Positions 32,834-44,867 of a stretch of DNA of 64,000 nt are shown here, piece after piece; the stretch's first letter is position 1; every line of letters begins with the position of its first letter. Source of the DNA: Acephala macrosclerotiorum (taxonomy: Eukaryota > Ascomycota > Leotiomycetes > Helotiales > Mollisiaceae); NCBI GenBank assembly GCA_014904845.1, contig MU119320.1, forward strand, positions 1 through 64,000, read 5' to 3'. The notes beneath the pieces are model-generated. The model was given only the letters and a program-made list of their open reading frames with translations. It ran no database searches and was not told the DNA's origin. The position numbers and the translations under genes were made by a program.

Positions 32834-34366
32834 TTATGACAGACCTACCACTTCTCTCAACCACGGTGCCCTCGTCCTCAAGAATAATGCTAGCTGCACT
32901 AATACCCACGTGATCACCAGCCCTCCCCAGACGCCAACAATGATACCTAGCCCGCCTACTAATCTAGCATCAACGATCAGAGCCCCGAGGAAAGTTCTCA
33001 GTTCGGGAGACATGAGGAGCCAGCTATAAATGGGGATCGAGAGGCCGGGAATGACTGCTTGTGGATCGGTCCCTTGAGGTTGAGTTTGGGCGTGGGTGGT
33101 ATGTGATGGCTGGAGTGCTTCTGCCAACTTCCATGCTACTCTGTTGTTGATCTTCTCCCACGTCGCTTCTTCTGCCATTCTCCGGCTCTCCTTCGCCATC
33201 TCCTCCCGTAATGCGGTGTCGTTACCGAGCTTGACAATCTTCTCCACGAATTCATCGAGTGCTGAGGGGACGACGAGATATCCCGACTTGCCATCTGCGA
33301 CGATCTCACTGGGGCCTCCTTCATCTCTTGCAACGACCGGCACACCACTCGCCATGCTCTCAAGAACCACTAAACCGAAAGTCTCGGTGATAGAGCAGTG
33401 CAGGAAAACATCTCCAACCGCATACGCCCTCGCCAGCTCCTCTCCCTTCAACTGTCCCGTAAACTGCACTGTCCCCTTCTCATTCAAATCTCCAAACATA
33501 TCGTGGATATCCTGAATGACTTGCGGGTTCTTGTTCCCCCCAACGATCAACAGCTTGAACGCAAAGCCCTTCTCATCCAACTTCTTCGCAACCTGCGACA
33601 AGAACTCGAATCCCTTCTCTGGCGCAAGTCTCGAGACAGACACCAAAACCAACTCTCCATTCGGTGCCAGCTTTTTGCGCATCTCCTGCGATCTCTTCGC
33701 GGGGTGAAATTGTTCGCAGTTGACTCCTCGCCTCAAATTCAACATCTTGTCTGGCTGGACTTTCGCTTTCTCGAGGTACTTCCGAACGAACAGTGAAGGG
33801 TAGAAAACTGTTCGTACGCTGCCATGGCGGAAGAGATATCCTTGCACACTCCTGAAAACCCATACTGCCCATGCATCGAGAGGTGTCGGGAAGAGGATTT
33901 CGCAGTAGCCGCTCAAATCGGTCTGGAAGTTGAGGAGAACCGGGACCGGCTTCTGCTGTTGTCGCAACTGCAGCAGGATCTGAAAACCCAAGCTCGCAGG
34001 ACTCGCAAGATATATCAAATCCGGTTCATGTCCAAATGTCCTCCTGTACAGCGCAGACAATCTGACTGGGTATACGACTGATAATTCGGGGTTGTAGGGA
34101 AGAGGATAACCTTGTAGTCGAACCTCGATTTCGTTGTTATCTGCACCGGAAGTCGAAACCGTGAGGCTGTTGTCGCTCCCTGTCGAAATCTCTGGTGCGA
34201 CGACAGCAACAATTACGCCGTGTGCGCGAAGGTAGGTTACGAGGTTGAGGGTTGTTCTCGATACGCCGTTGACAGGACCGAATGATTCTGTCGCAAGTAG
34301 CAGCTTCTTCCCTCGCAGAATCTCTGGAAATTCCAATCCGCCATCGTGTTTGGTTGAGGCTGTCAT
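32834..34366 (-). CDS. GT4-family glycosyltransferase with C-terminal membrane segments
   Basis: Single exon, 510 residues. GT-B fold, family 4: the N-terminal Gly loop in ATESFGPVNGVSRTTLNLVTYL, the link GVNCEQFHP, the nucleotide site VSVSRLAPEKGFEFL and the retaining-enzyme motif ETFGLVVLE (E-x7-E) in CSITETFGLVVLESMASGVP, then DEGGPSEIV. After the catalytic part (about residue 420) come one or two hydrophobic helices (ARLVGGLGIIVGVWGGLVITWVLVQ), so it is membrane-bound. The start resembles lipid-modifying GT4 enzymes such as SqdX and glucuronosyl-lipid synthases. It is divergent from a UDP-glucose dehydrogenase (start to start about 1.35 kb), which suggests UDP-glucuronate as sugar donor. 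Acceptor unknown; a diacylglycerol or sphingolipid is plausible. Other GT4 donors (GDP-Man, UDP-Glc) cannot be excluded. Confidence 0.85.
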   Translation of the reverse strand: MTASTKHDGGLEFPEILRGKKLLLATESFGPVNGVSRTTLNLVTYLRAHGVIVAVVAPEISTGSDNSLTVSTSGADNNEIEVRLQGYPLPYNPELSVVYPVRLSALYRRTFGHEPDLIYLASPASLGFQILLQLRQQQKPVPVLLNFQTDLSGYCEILFPTPLDAWAVWVFRSVQGYLFRHGSVRTVFYPSLFVRKYLEKAKVQPDKMLNLRRGVNCEQFHPAKRSQEMRKKLAPNGELVLVSVSRLAPEKGFEFLSQVAKKLDEKGFAFKLLIVGGNKNPQVIQDIHDMFGDLNEKGTVQFTGQLKGEELARAYAVGDVFLHCSITETFGLVVLESMASGVPVVARDEGGPSEIVADGKSGYLVVPSALDEFVEKIVKLGNDTALREEMAKESRRMAEEATWEKINNRVAWKLAEALQPSHTTHAQTQPQGTDPQAVIPGLSIPIYSWLLMSPELRTFLGALIVDARLVGGLGIIVGVWGGLVITWVLVQLALFLRTRAPWLREVVGLS

Positions 34367-35719
34367 TTTGCGCGGGGGCGATCATCAAACCCCTCCAGAT
34401 CGATAATGTATGGCGATAAGCTACTCTTTATCAGACCCTGTGTCAAGAAATGGCAGACTCTACACGAATGTGTCCCCAGCTGACCTTTACATTTCCAAAT
34501 TTTCTTGATGATCCAGGCCGTGTGGATGATGTACCGTTCCCTCACCGTGGTGGCACATTCTGCCTCTGTTCCTGTCGTGCATTCCGAATGACCTCAACCT
34601 TCTCCATGGCAGCTCGCCACCAAGACATATTGATGCTTGAGGTCGCGTTCCTTCGCCAGGTGGACGCGTGATTGGCCGTCAGCTTATTTCGGGCTCACGG
34701 CGGTGATCTGGCCGGCTTTTGGGCGCGTGTCGCTCCAATCATCCCAGAGCTTGCGGATGCTCCACGTGGGGTCGATCACTGGGAACGAGGCTGAGATGCG
34801 TTTCTGTCCTGACTCTGGTCACTGATGGAGAACCCCACCAATCCAGAGGGGAAGTCCCAGTTGAAGAGAGGGCATACCGATACAGGCGACGTGGTGATTC
34901 GTGGGCAGGCGGGAGCAGGCGGGAGCAGGAAGCGATGGACGAGGGGCAATGTTGGTGGATTGGTGGGAAAGTAACCTTGGAGGATGAAGCACGAACGCCG
35001 TGCAGAGTGGTGTGCAGGACCTGGTGGACCCTTGAAGCTAAACCCCTTTAGGCATCTTACCACTAGTTTTGACCATCACGGCTGTATCCCTTACTGATTC
35101 CGTACCACAGCCTTGACCAACGTGCGCCATTCTACTGGCTACAAACACAGAATTGAAAAGACAGACAGGCAGACAGACTCAGTGAGACGATCGATGTCAT
35201 CTCGCAATTCTTCAGCAGTCAGAGTGCACTGGACGCCGTCACAAGGCCCGATGCACTCCGAGGTTGACTCCAATTGTTGCCCATGATGTTGGTAGGGGAA
35301 GAGGCAGGGCCTGTAGTCAATCGCGAGTGCCGCAGCGGCGAGGCTTGCATCTGATCTTGATATTTCCGACTTCTGTTTCTTCTGTCCTGCATTCTCCGTT
35401 CCACCTGCAGCTTTCCGTTCTCCAATACTCACCTCCGTTCCAAGATTTCTACTCACCAAGCAAAAAGTACTAACATCACCCGAGACACAAGTAGGAAGAA
35501 GATGATATAGACGGCTACCTCGTAAATCACTAACGCGGGTGAGCTGATTTGTCCTCTTCTCAGTTGAGAAGTGCGCACGACTCCGTTTGCTTCAATTAGA
35601 GCGGTGAGTTTACCTGAAAGGCCCAGGGGAGCTTTCCACTGATCAGAGAAGCACCTTCAATACTCAAAGAGCTATTGTTCCAACCGAAATCCATCCTCGC
35701 ACCTACTCTATAGACCAAC
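34367..35719. promoter_or_regulatory. Shared upstream region of the GT4 and UDP-glucose dehydrogenase genes
   Basis: A 1.35-kb bidirectional intergenic region. Frames within it lack motifs. Co-regulation of the divergent pair is plausible from layout, but no specific site was identified. Confidence 0.5.
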
Positions 35720-37874
35720 ATGTTTCGACACCTCTCTTTCCCTGCCTCGGCGGTCGACTCGGAAGACAGCATCGTCGATATTTCAACTGCTCCAACGACA
35801 CCAGATGGAAGCTTGTCCTTCAGTCCTGTACTACAGGCGTTGAAGCTACAAGACGCATTGGAAGATACAGCCTCGGGCAAGCAGAGAACGAGCAGCAGAT
35901 CGCTGAACGCTGCTCTGCAGAACAATGGCGGGGTGAAGAACATCTGTTGCGTTGGAGCTGGATACGTTGGTACGCTACTCCTTTGCAGATCATCTGCACC
36001 TGCAACCGCTGATACTTCGCAGGCGGCCCAACAGCAGCCGTAATGGCTTTCCAGAACCCTCATATCAAAGTCACCGTCGTCGATCGAGATCCTAATCGAA
36101 TCGCTCAATGGAAAACGCGGCATCTTCCCATTTTCGAGCCTGGTCTCGACACCATCCTCCGAATCGCGCGTGATGGATCAAAGTCCTTCTCCTTCACAAA
36201 CGAACCTGCAAGACCGGATTCTTTGGACAGCATGTCAAGTACCAGCACCTCCGAATCAGAATGCGAATCCCAATGCGGGGAACACAGAGATGAGGTCGTA
36301 GTCCTAGCACGCACGCCGAATCTCTTCTTCTCAACAGAAGTCAGCAAGTGTATAGCAGAAGCGGATATCGTTTTGATAGCGGTCAACACACCTACAAAGA
36401 CGCGGGGTATTGGAGGAGGTCGAGCAACGGACGTCACAGCGCTAGAAGCCGTAACAAGAGAAATTGCTATACATGCCAAGCCAGGAGCTGTTCTCGTTGA
36501 AAAGAGTACAGTTCCTTGTCGGACCGCAGAAATTATACAAGATACGGTATGTGCTTCTTCTCGGATGATGTCTGGCGGTCTAGGACCCTAATGCCAAGAG
36601 GCTAATTCTCCCTTTAGCTACAAATTCATCGTCCCCACCAAACCTTCCAAGTCCTGTCCAACCCCGAATTCCTGGCTGCCGGAACAGCAGTCAACGATCT
36701 TCTAGTTCCTGATCGTGTTATAATTGGTTCTTCTCCTACACCGGCTGGACATCGCGCTGCGGAAACGCTCGCATCTGTGTACGCATCATGGGTACCAAGG
36801 GAAAGGATAGTGACCATGAATGTATGGTCCTCGGAGCTGTCGAAACTGGTTGCGAATTCCATGCTTGCGCAGCGGATTTCTTCTATCAATTCGATTTCGG
36901 CGATTTGTGAAAAGACCGGAGCAGATATCGATGAGGTGGCAAAGAGCATTGGAATGGATCCCAGGATTGGAGCCAAGTACCTGAAATCCGGAATCGGTTT
37001 TGGAGGATCCTGCTTCAGAAAAGATATTCTTTCTCTCGTCTACCTCGCAGAAACGCTCGGTTTGGATGAAGTTGCAGATTACTGGACACAGGTCCTGACA
37101 GTCAACGAATGGCAACGCGCCCGCTTCGTTCGACGAGTAGTGAGGTGTTTGAATGGAACCCTAGTTGGCAAGAAACTCGCCGTCTTGGGTTACGCATTTA
37201 AAGCTCAAACCGACGACACGAGAGAATCGCCTGCATTAGAATCCATCAAAAACCTACTCGAAGACTGTCCCCGCGAAATTGCAGTATTCGACCCCTACTG
37301 CGAGCCAAGAATCGTCCGAGAAGAAATCAGAAAACTGGTTGGAGATCACGTTCTCAAAGAAAACGGCGGCAATATCGAAGTCTACTCAGATGCTTATCAA
37401 GCGTGTGCAGACGCTCACGCCGTGCTCATTATGACCGAGTGCGATCAATTCCGAACTTCTGCTTCGAATACTTCTCCTAAACTTGGCGCTCCTCCAACGA
37501 AAGTCCAAAAATCGAAAAAGGCACCAACAGATCCTCGTCCATTTCAACGTCTCGAACCAACAGAATCCGAAATCCTCGTCTTGCAGAAATATCTGGCTTC
37601 AACATACAGCTCGGCAGATCCGCTTCAAAGATACGAACCCGAGCCAGCCTGTGAAGAGAACTGCGAGAAATGCGAAAGTGAAATGAGCAAGACTGTTATA
37701 CTAGATGATAAGAGGGAAGAGAGATTGGATTGGGCGAGGATAGCGTATCATTTGCAGAAACCGAAGTGGGTGTTCGATGGGAGGAATGTGATTGATATGG
37801 AGGTTATGAGTGGATTGGGTGTGAGGGTTGAGGGTATTGGGAAGGTGGGGTGGGGTGGTGTTGGTGGTCGGTAG
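35720..37874 (+). CDS. UDP-glucose/GDP-mannose 6-dehydrogenase family protein
   Basis: Oxidises UDP-glucose to UDP-glucuronate in two NAD+-dependent steps. Exons 35720-35969, 36023-36546 and 36618-37874. A 75-residue N-terminal extension precedes the Rossmann motif CCVGAGYVGGPTAAVMA. Then come VDRDPNRIAQWK, LPIFEPGLD, VNTPTKTRGIGGGRATD, VEKSTVP, LSNPEFLAAGTAVNDLL, the conserved Lys/Asn segment SKLVANSMLAQRISSIN and the catalytic Cys in GFGGSCFRKDI. The C-terminal domain starts at VLGYAFKAQTDDTRESPA. Two inserts stand out compared with the usual enzyme: a Ser-rich loop (STSTSESECESQCGE) before RTPNLFFS, and about 80 charged residues between MTECDQFRT and the closing LQKPKWVFDGRNVID. Both are surface loops by position. 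Divergent from the GT4 gene; together they could make and use UDP-glucuronate. Confidence 0.9.
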
Positions 37875-38204
37875 GAGGGAGTTTGATTTGAGGGGAGTGG
37901 AAGGTGTTGGGAGGATGAGGGGGATGCAATGACATGAGATGAAGGAGATGAGTATATAGATTGCTGTCTAGAGCTGTGTGTCAGGGCTGGTGTTCTTAGT
38001 ATACTTTTTAGCATTTTTCATTCGTTCTTTGTCCTTGAGATCTGGAGTTTCTGTTTGATACCCGCAATTCAACATACATATATGAACCTTGCTTTCGATT
38101 TGGTCGAGTTCTCTCCTTCATGACTAACCATTTCGTATCAATCTTAGTGAAAGGGTCACGACGAAAAGTGCACCATATAAAAATAACATGGGTACTGGCG
38201 TTAC
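37875..38204. other. 3' region of the dehydrogenase gene
   Basis: No gene recognised. G-rich, TG-rich sequence continues from the end of the coding region. Confidence 0.35.
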
Positions 38205-38635
38205 ATGACATGCGCAAGTGACTCACTAGGCTAAAAGCAAGGTGACTAGGCCGCATTAAGACTAGAGCCACGCATACAGAGTACAACATAGCATTTGAGC
38301 ATGGAACATAAAATTACCGCGCCGAGGATCATGTGAAAGTATCTAGAGTTGGCAATATCAAGCCAATATAAACGCCGCTTAATCTAAAGCCACCATGTGT
38401 TTTCAGGAGGGCCTCGCGCCCCTTACTTGTGCAGTATATACAAAATAATATAGGTAGGCTCTAACGTCACATGACGCGGTGAAATGATATAGCTAAGCTG
38501 CATTAAGACCAAAGCCACGCACACGATATAGAATTGAAGCATGGAACATAAAATTGCCGCGTGGATGATCATGTGGGCTTGAAGATAATGAGCAGTCTGG
38601 GTTTCGGACTAGGAAGGGCCTCGCGCTCCGTACAA
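38205..38635. repeat. Imperfect direct duplication, about 200-250 bp units
   Basis: Two copies, about 38205-38450 and 38465-38635. They share CATGAC near the start, GCATTAAGAC with AGCCACGCA, GAGCATGGAACATAAAATT-like sequence followed by CCGCG and GATCATGTG, and AGGGCCTCGCGC near the end. Spacing is broadly kept, with deletions in the second copy. No coding capacity; origin unknown, possibly remnants of a short interspersed element. Confidence 0.7.
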
Positions 38636-39932
38636 TCTGAATATTCTGATGAAAGCCTCGTTCCTTCTCCCATACTCACACGTGCTACTATTTAGCCTCG
38701 GCCACCAATACCCTAGAAAATTTCTGCCTCGCCACGTCACTCGCACTCCCAGTTCTTACACATCAACCATCCAACCTCTATTCGCCCCATTCTGACATTC
38801 ATTTCTATCCCAAACGTCTTTCCGCCCTTTGATATTGGAAGTCGGCGTGTCTAACAAGGTTAGCCATCGATTCGTGACCAGTAGTCGGGGCGGCTGAGCC
38901 TTACAATGAAAAGCATGAGACGCATGCGACTGGCAATGTCGACCGAATTTATTGACCGTAATCTGTTGCAGTGTCAATACGAATCTCCTCAAGGGCCTAG
39001 GGAGGGCGAGGATAAGGCTGTCGTACTTGGGTCGATGGGGTGAGGCTTAGGTTTTGGCTTCGTTTCTTCTCCCTTCCACTGCCTGCAGATTATCTGTTTT
39101 TGTGGCTTCATTTTGCTTGATTGTTCGCGATGTTTGTAAATGTCAAGAAAATACAGTAAATAGTAAGGATTTGTGATAGATGTTTGGGAATTGCATTTAC
39201 GAGAGTTGATGAATGCTACACTTATATTCTACATAGTCATGTTCAACTGCGATGGTTTCAATCCAGATGGACATCATCAAACGCACACGATCGCATTCCT
39301 AACCTCTACATAGATGATCAAATGCGTGAAGAAACAGTTTCTGTGGAAGCTAGATTATCACTTTCTTGGTAAAGCAAAGGATGCAGGTGCGCGACTTTTG
39401 TTTTTGCTTGAAGGGATGATTATCTGCTTCAATCGTGATTCTTATCTTTTCGCACCTGCTGGAAGGAGCAAACGCAATCGATTCAAACATCGCATTTGCT
39501 TCTTGAATCAAGGGCTGCCACCTAGTATTCCCTATCCATTCGCTCATGTGGAATCTGTTGTGTTGGCTCTAGTTAGTGGTTAGCTCTTCATTTTGATTGG
39601 TTGCCTGCCATAAGAATAATGAGGCTGTTCACAACGCCCACGGCGTTCCACCACCAACGCATAACGGGGCGTTTCACCAACGCATCATCTACCACAATAC
39701 GGACCTGCTTCAGATCGCAAATGCTGCTCAGGTACGAAGGGGGAAATTTGAAGTTGTACCGTCACCTGGTGGGCATCATGTGTCTCACCAGGCCCGTTTT
39801 TCAGCTGATATCACCAGCAAAAGGACCATTCATTCCCATGGAGTACTGAGAATACATATAACTGGACTATCCATCATTTTCTCTTCCATTAAGTTCTTCA
39901 TTCTTCTATGCACGCGTCGACAGTCAAGAACA
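38636..39932. other. Intergenic region before the C2H2-like gene
   Basis: About 1.3 kb holding the presumed promoter and 5' leader of the next gene. In-frame codons continue upstream of its ATG at 39933 back to 39597 without a better start. Nothing else recognised. Confidence 0.4.
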
Positions 39933-42330
39933 ATGGAACCCTGCCGCCAACCTGTTGGCAGTGATGAACAGTCAATGAGCAAGCAGAGTGTATCGTTGGG
40001 TTTCATGGAACCTGTGGCATGCAGTCAACCAATCCAGGCGAAGCGCCCTCAGAGTGCACCAGCCGAGGTTGAATATGACTCGAAAAGTGTACAGCTTCCT
40101 TCCTTGACAGATGGCTCGTCGCGATCATCGTCTATCTGCTCAGAGCAGATTGTACCTCGGTCCAGGAGTCTCTCGGCAGCATCAAACAACATAGAGTACA
40201 TTTCGCATGCTAATAACTACGTTGCTTGGGCACCAGAAGATGAGAATCTATCTCACTTGCATCGCACCGAAAGCCCGACCCCATTATGGAGGTCCACCAT
40301 TTCCAGGTAACGTGAAACTGGATTCTCAACCCCTCTCTGTATGCACAATGGCAGTGTCTTACATCTTGGAAAATTCAGGGTTCTGCAACCTTCAGCAAGT
40401 GTATCAATGGTTACAGTCGATCTTCCCGGTTTTCAAGATCTTGTGGCGCAGCACAGGTCAGAGTTACCCGAAGCGTTGTCAACAGCATCCTGCCACGTAT
40501 ACGAGCATGTCTCGGGGTCGCCGTGCCCAAAGAATGTTTCTTCCGGCGAACCCATGGTAATGGACTTCTTAGACGGTCGAGAATCGAAACAAAATACACT
40601 ACATCCAGCTGTTGACTCCGAATCGAGTGATAGTAGCAGCGAATCGGAAGATGATAGCGACGACGACGACATCGCCAGAGGTGATTGGAGCGGGGCAAAC
40701 GATAATATCGAAGCTGCTATCTACCAATCGGTATTTCCAGACCAGGAGCTTGCCGCGTATCTGATCTCAAACATGTATTCCGACATTGTCCTCAGTTCCA
40801 CGAAAAAGATCACGAGGAAAGTCAGCTCTTGGCAAGAGCAAATCACTACCTGCGCGACTGACTCGGGAACCACGACGGGAACGGCAAGTACTGCGAAAGA
40901 GGCTTCACCGAAGGCAATTTCTAGCACAGGAAATGTAGCAAGTCTGAAACGCGATATGATCTCTAGCTCTCCTGACGACAACATTGGTGAGGATGAAGAA
41001 GACGATGCCGACGAAAGCCGACGGAAAAGAGTCAAAGAGAAATCTGTCGACAACGTCCAGGAGCCCCAAGAGCCGAGATTGGCCTGCCCCTTCTTTAAGA
41101 AAGACCCTTCTAAGTACTCGGTTCAAAAAAGCAAACATTATCGGGCATGCGGAGGACCGGGATGGCTGACCATTCCGCAGTTGAAGTAAGTCTACTCAAC
41201 GACACCGATCTCATGCGAAACAGGCAGCTTTAACGGTGAATACAGGGAGCATCTAAAACGGGTACATTACCCAGTGCAGTGCGAACGATGCTATCTTATC
41301 TTCGAGTTCAAGAGAGGACAACGATCGCCCGCTGTTTCTAAACTTGCAGAGCACCGCCAGCAGGAAGAGCGTTGTCCTCGACAAGCGGACTCTTTGAAAG
41401 AAGGGATAAGCGATGCTGAATGGTCTCGCTTGAGTGAAGAGAAGAAGAGTCGAAAAGGCAAAGCCGCTATCCCAGAGAAGCCTCAAAGTGCAGTTGACAA
41501 GTGGAAAGAAATATGGATCATTTTATTTCCGACGGCTGAAGTCCCACAGACACCATGTAAGTGAACTCGACAGCCGAAAATTACTCAGCTGATTTGAACC
41601 AGGGTACGACGCTCCCTTACTGGACGCAATACCTCCGTCCCCATCCCAGGGACTCAACCATTTCCTCGAGATCTCGGAAAAGGTGATCGACTTCAAGCTT
41701 CCTGCCATCAAAGATGCGCGTTCTGATGAGCATCTCAAAACACTATTGCTTGATGTCGCGCAGAAAACATTCCAAACCTGGTACTCAACACCCAGTTCTG
41801 CGGCCGATACCACGACAGACTCGTTCTCTAACAATGATGGAAGCGGTCCATTCGGCACCGGCACCTCTGGTTCACGGCAGCGTGTGGCCAACCCTCCTGC
41901 CCCACCTCCACTTGAGGATTTGTCGCCTCGCACAACCACCACTCACCTTTTCCCATATCTTAACCCCAGTACTCAGAACAACCATACTGGGACAGCGAAT
42001 ACTCCAACTCCACTGGAAGTAAACATGGAAGGAGTAAACATGGATGGAGCTCCACGAAACATGTCGACGAACTCCGCAGCCTACTCAATGCCCGTCCCCG
42101 GTAACTTTCCTCTCAACGCCGCGATCGCAGGTCAATATCCTGTAATGGGCCAAGCTACATGCCAAAATACTAGCGCTGGAGCTTCGGTTGCGGCATGGGC
42201 GCCAGGTGTAGAGAATATGCAGTTTAATGATAGCCTTGATATGTCGAGGTTCTCACCTGTTATTCCAAATATGGGGGATCAATGGCAGTATTCTGCGACT
42301 AATTTTTCTCAGTTCGATGGTGCGTCTTGA
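39933..42330 (+). CDS. Fungal C2H2-like zinc-finger protein of the 'ACPFFKKDP...HYRACGGPG' type
   Basis: Exons 39933-40306, 40355-41185, 41246-41556 and 41603-42330 join in one frame (about 747 residues); introns are 46-60 nt. The N-terminal third is Ser-rich and disordered, followed by an acidic run (SESEDDSDDDDIA). The recognisable core is RLACPFFKKDPSKYS, HYRACGGPGW, then EHLKRVHYPVQCERCYLIF and EHRQQEERCP. This Cys/His spacing recurs in many fungal hypothetical proteins annotated with C2H2-type domains. A conserved KWKEIWIILFP segment follows. The C-terminal part is Pro/Ser/Asn-rich (VANPPAPPPLEDLSPR...). Nuclear, possibly DNA- or protein-binding; the role is unknown. A decayed copy of its 3' end lies at 47045-47505. 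Confidence 0.75.
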
Positions 42331-42745
42331 AGCGCCTGCTCTATACACTCAGAAGTGTGGATTGTTTATTGTTGCAACATGTCGAATAGTTTTATTTGTT
42401 GCAAACGTCTTCTCCTTAAATCTTGCTGTGCCACTGATTCCTTACGTGGCGTTCCATTCCTTGACGCTTGATCAATCTCGCCTCCTTTTCAAGTTTGATT
42501 CCCTTGAAAGATTGTTCGGAACTGGTTTTGTCGCGGCTTTGAAATTGTTCTCTCGGCTCGCCGCGTTTCATTTCTTACCCAGGCATGGTGCAATTAATGT
42601 TATAATACACGATATGAAGACAAAATACAACTCCCCCAAGGCGATAATATCGATGCTGATGTGAGTGCTTAATTATGAGAGTAGGAGAGCGAGTGTCCTC
42701 TTGTGCTTGTCGAGGTCCCATTCAAGGCGTGGCGTTGACGCAGTT
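42331..42745. other. 3' region of the C2H2-like gene
   Basis: Open frames here overlap the gene end in another frame and have no motif. Probably 3' untranslated sequence. Confidence 0.4.
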
Positions 42746-43035
42746 CATATCCACAAGGCGACGATAATCGGATAACGGATGCCATGACTATCCGTACAAG
42801 CAAAATTGCTTGTATTTAGAGATTAGAATGCTTGATTTGACCACAAGAATAGGAGATGTGGTCCAACTGGATAGGTGGATAAGACCGACGAGTTGATGTT
42901 TCGAAACTCAATGCTCGCATGAACCAACCATTCAGCCCTTGGCGTTACTCTTTTGTCCCACAATTGGTTATCGTGATAAGGGCGGGGAGGGGTAAATGGA
43001 AAAAGGGCACGAATATGGCTGAGTTTGAAAGTGTG
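42746..43035. repeat. Copy 1 of a 3'-flank repeat
   Basis: Direct-repeat partner of 48683-48955. Shared blocks include ATAATCGGATAA, GCAAAATTGCTT, AGAATGCTTGATTTGA, GTGGTCCAA, GATGTTTCGAAACTC, TGCTCGCATGAACCAACCA and GAATATGGCTGAG in the same order. It lies about 400 bp downstream of the C2H2-like gene. Confidence 0.8.
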
Positions 43036-43184
43036 TATTTTTCATTTTTTAAATTTTTAATAGTTGCCTAGCGTAGTACAAAGTGGAGAGAGAGGGACGA
43101 CCCCTGCCTGTGGAAGACCCCTGGATCCTGTGACTATTTCCACGCCGTTTGTTGGCAATCGAAAACTTATTTTGATTTTCGAGT

Positions 43185-43560
43185 TTAAAGTATTTTTATA
43201 TTAAAGCTTTTGAATCCTTCGGGCCTTCCAATAGTCCGATTGGCGGCCGCAAATCCGCTAAGCGGACGTCCGGTCGAAGGATGCTTATATAATAGATTTC
43301 TAAACTCTTATAACATTTATATTACGTGAAGACTCTGTATATATAGTGCGTGCTACGCACGTGCCACCAGCTAGTATATAAACTCCGTAGCTGAGAATAA
43401 ACCTTATAATACATTTATATATATATTATATTTATTTATTGCTTTTATAGTACTTTATATTCTTTATATAACAATTTAAATATAAAAATAATATATTTAT
43501 TTTTTAAATAATATAAATTCGAAAAAACTAGCCTAATACCGCTTAAATTGCGTATTAAGA
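43185..43560. repeat. AT-rich island with GC-rich hairpins at one end
   Basis: AT-rich from about 43390. Its left part contains compact inverted repeats: GAATCCTTCG (43212-43221) against CGAAGGATGC (43275-43284), the perfect palindrome TCCGCT-A-AGCGGA (43254-43266) with GCGGCCGC nearby, and GTGCGT-gct-ACGCAC (43346-43360). A looser inverted repeat (ACTAGCCTAATAC / GTATTAAGACTAGC) ends the island. Probably the remains of a hairpin-forming mobile element inside RIP-eroded DNA. Confidence 0.65.
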
Positions 43561-44867
43561 CTAGCTTTTCCTTTTTTTTTTTTTCAAGCTCCAAGTCACT
43601 GGCCGAAAGCCTATTGTACCCCGGTAAATCTCTTACTATGTATAGTATGATACTTGGTAAGTGCTTGCGGGCCGTGTCCGACTAATCACCTGCCCAGATT
43701 CCTTAGCATTATCGGTATGATCGCCGATCTCCTGTATCGCGGGTCGGCAACTCTGCCGGAAAGCTGTAAAGGGCCCATGCTCAGATCTATTCTTTCGTGG
43801 TGCGGGGCGGCAACCGAGTGAAAGGGCGATTCCCGTCACCGTAATCCAGTGCCATGGTTCGGCAGATCCCGTGGCTTTAGGTGGCGAGAACACCAAGGAC
43901 TGTAGTGAGTGTCGGACAACTTTGGCAATCAAACTTCGGGCTGAGAGAGCCGAGCCGTAGAAGGGATATCCCAAACCATGGGCATTAAAAGTGGCGTTTG
44001 GGCGCCAGTTGAAATCAAATCAAGCCATATAATATAATAAACTAATAAAACGCTCACACTTGGCGAACCGCCACTATCTCACTCTAGCGCGTCGCTTAAT
44101 GAAATTGGTCTGAGTCTGAAAGCCAAGAAGCCATAGATCTGGTCTGGGCATCGGCAACAGAGGAACATTGCTATGTATTGAGATTTTCGTTATTTCGACG
44201 AAATTACCAAGATGAGCGGGGATTTTCACTTGGCAGGGATGTCTCTTACTCCTTGCCTTTGGCAATTACCGCAATTCACTTCATGGCGCTCCCATTAGCT
44301 GGAACCTAAGTCATTCGCTTGCGGAACTCGGATCGGACGCTGCATGCCGGATCATGCAACCGAGGGTGTGGAGGTGGCGCAGCCACCTAAACAGCTATAG
44401 CGTATTTCCCCTAAAGGGTTGAGACGATGAAAAGCCCATATAACGCATTGCATAAATCCACTGGCTTTGAATGAGTGGAATGATCGGTATACTTCACGGG
44501 CGAGGACTGGTTCTGCGTCCCTCAATGTGAGACAAGATCGATGAAACTACTCCCCAGTCTCGGATGCATCCGAAAGCCCGCACGCTACGGAAAATTCCAG
44601 CAGATCAAAAGCGCTGCTCTTTCCCAAGATCTTTTTAGGATGTAATAGTTCTACCAGCCACCATTTTCAGCCAAGAAGGAAGTGGTAGCTCACTTTTGGA
44701 TTGAAGGATGAGAAATTATACAAACGAGGTTTCTTTCATGTATAATAATAGACTGAATCCTCGCAAAGTTTCATCGTCAGCAGAAAGAAGCTTTTGCATT
44801 TTATTCCTCTTTTATCCTCTTCCGGAACAAACTTCGCTTCTCTGCTATACTCTCAACCATATGAATA
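43561..44867. other. Intergenic region; one unsupported minus-strand frame
   Basis: A 112-codon minus frame at 43636-43974 (MGYPFYGSALSARSLIAK...) has no recognised motif and borders the AT island. I do not call it. The rest is the upstream region of the membrane protein at 44868. Confidence 0.35.

Noticed and set aside
43636..43974. 112-codon minus-strand frame near the AT island
   Set aside because: No recognisable domain; adjoins repeat DNA; chance frame or relic.
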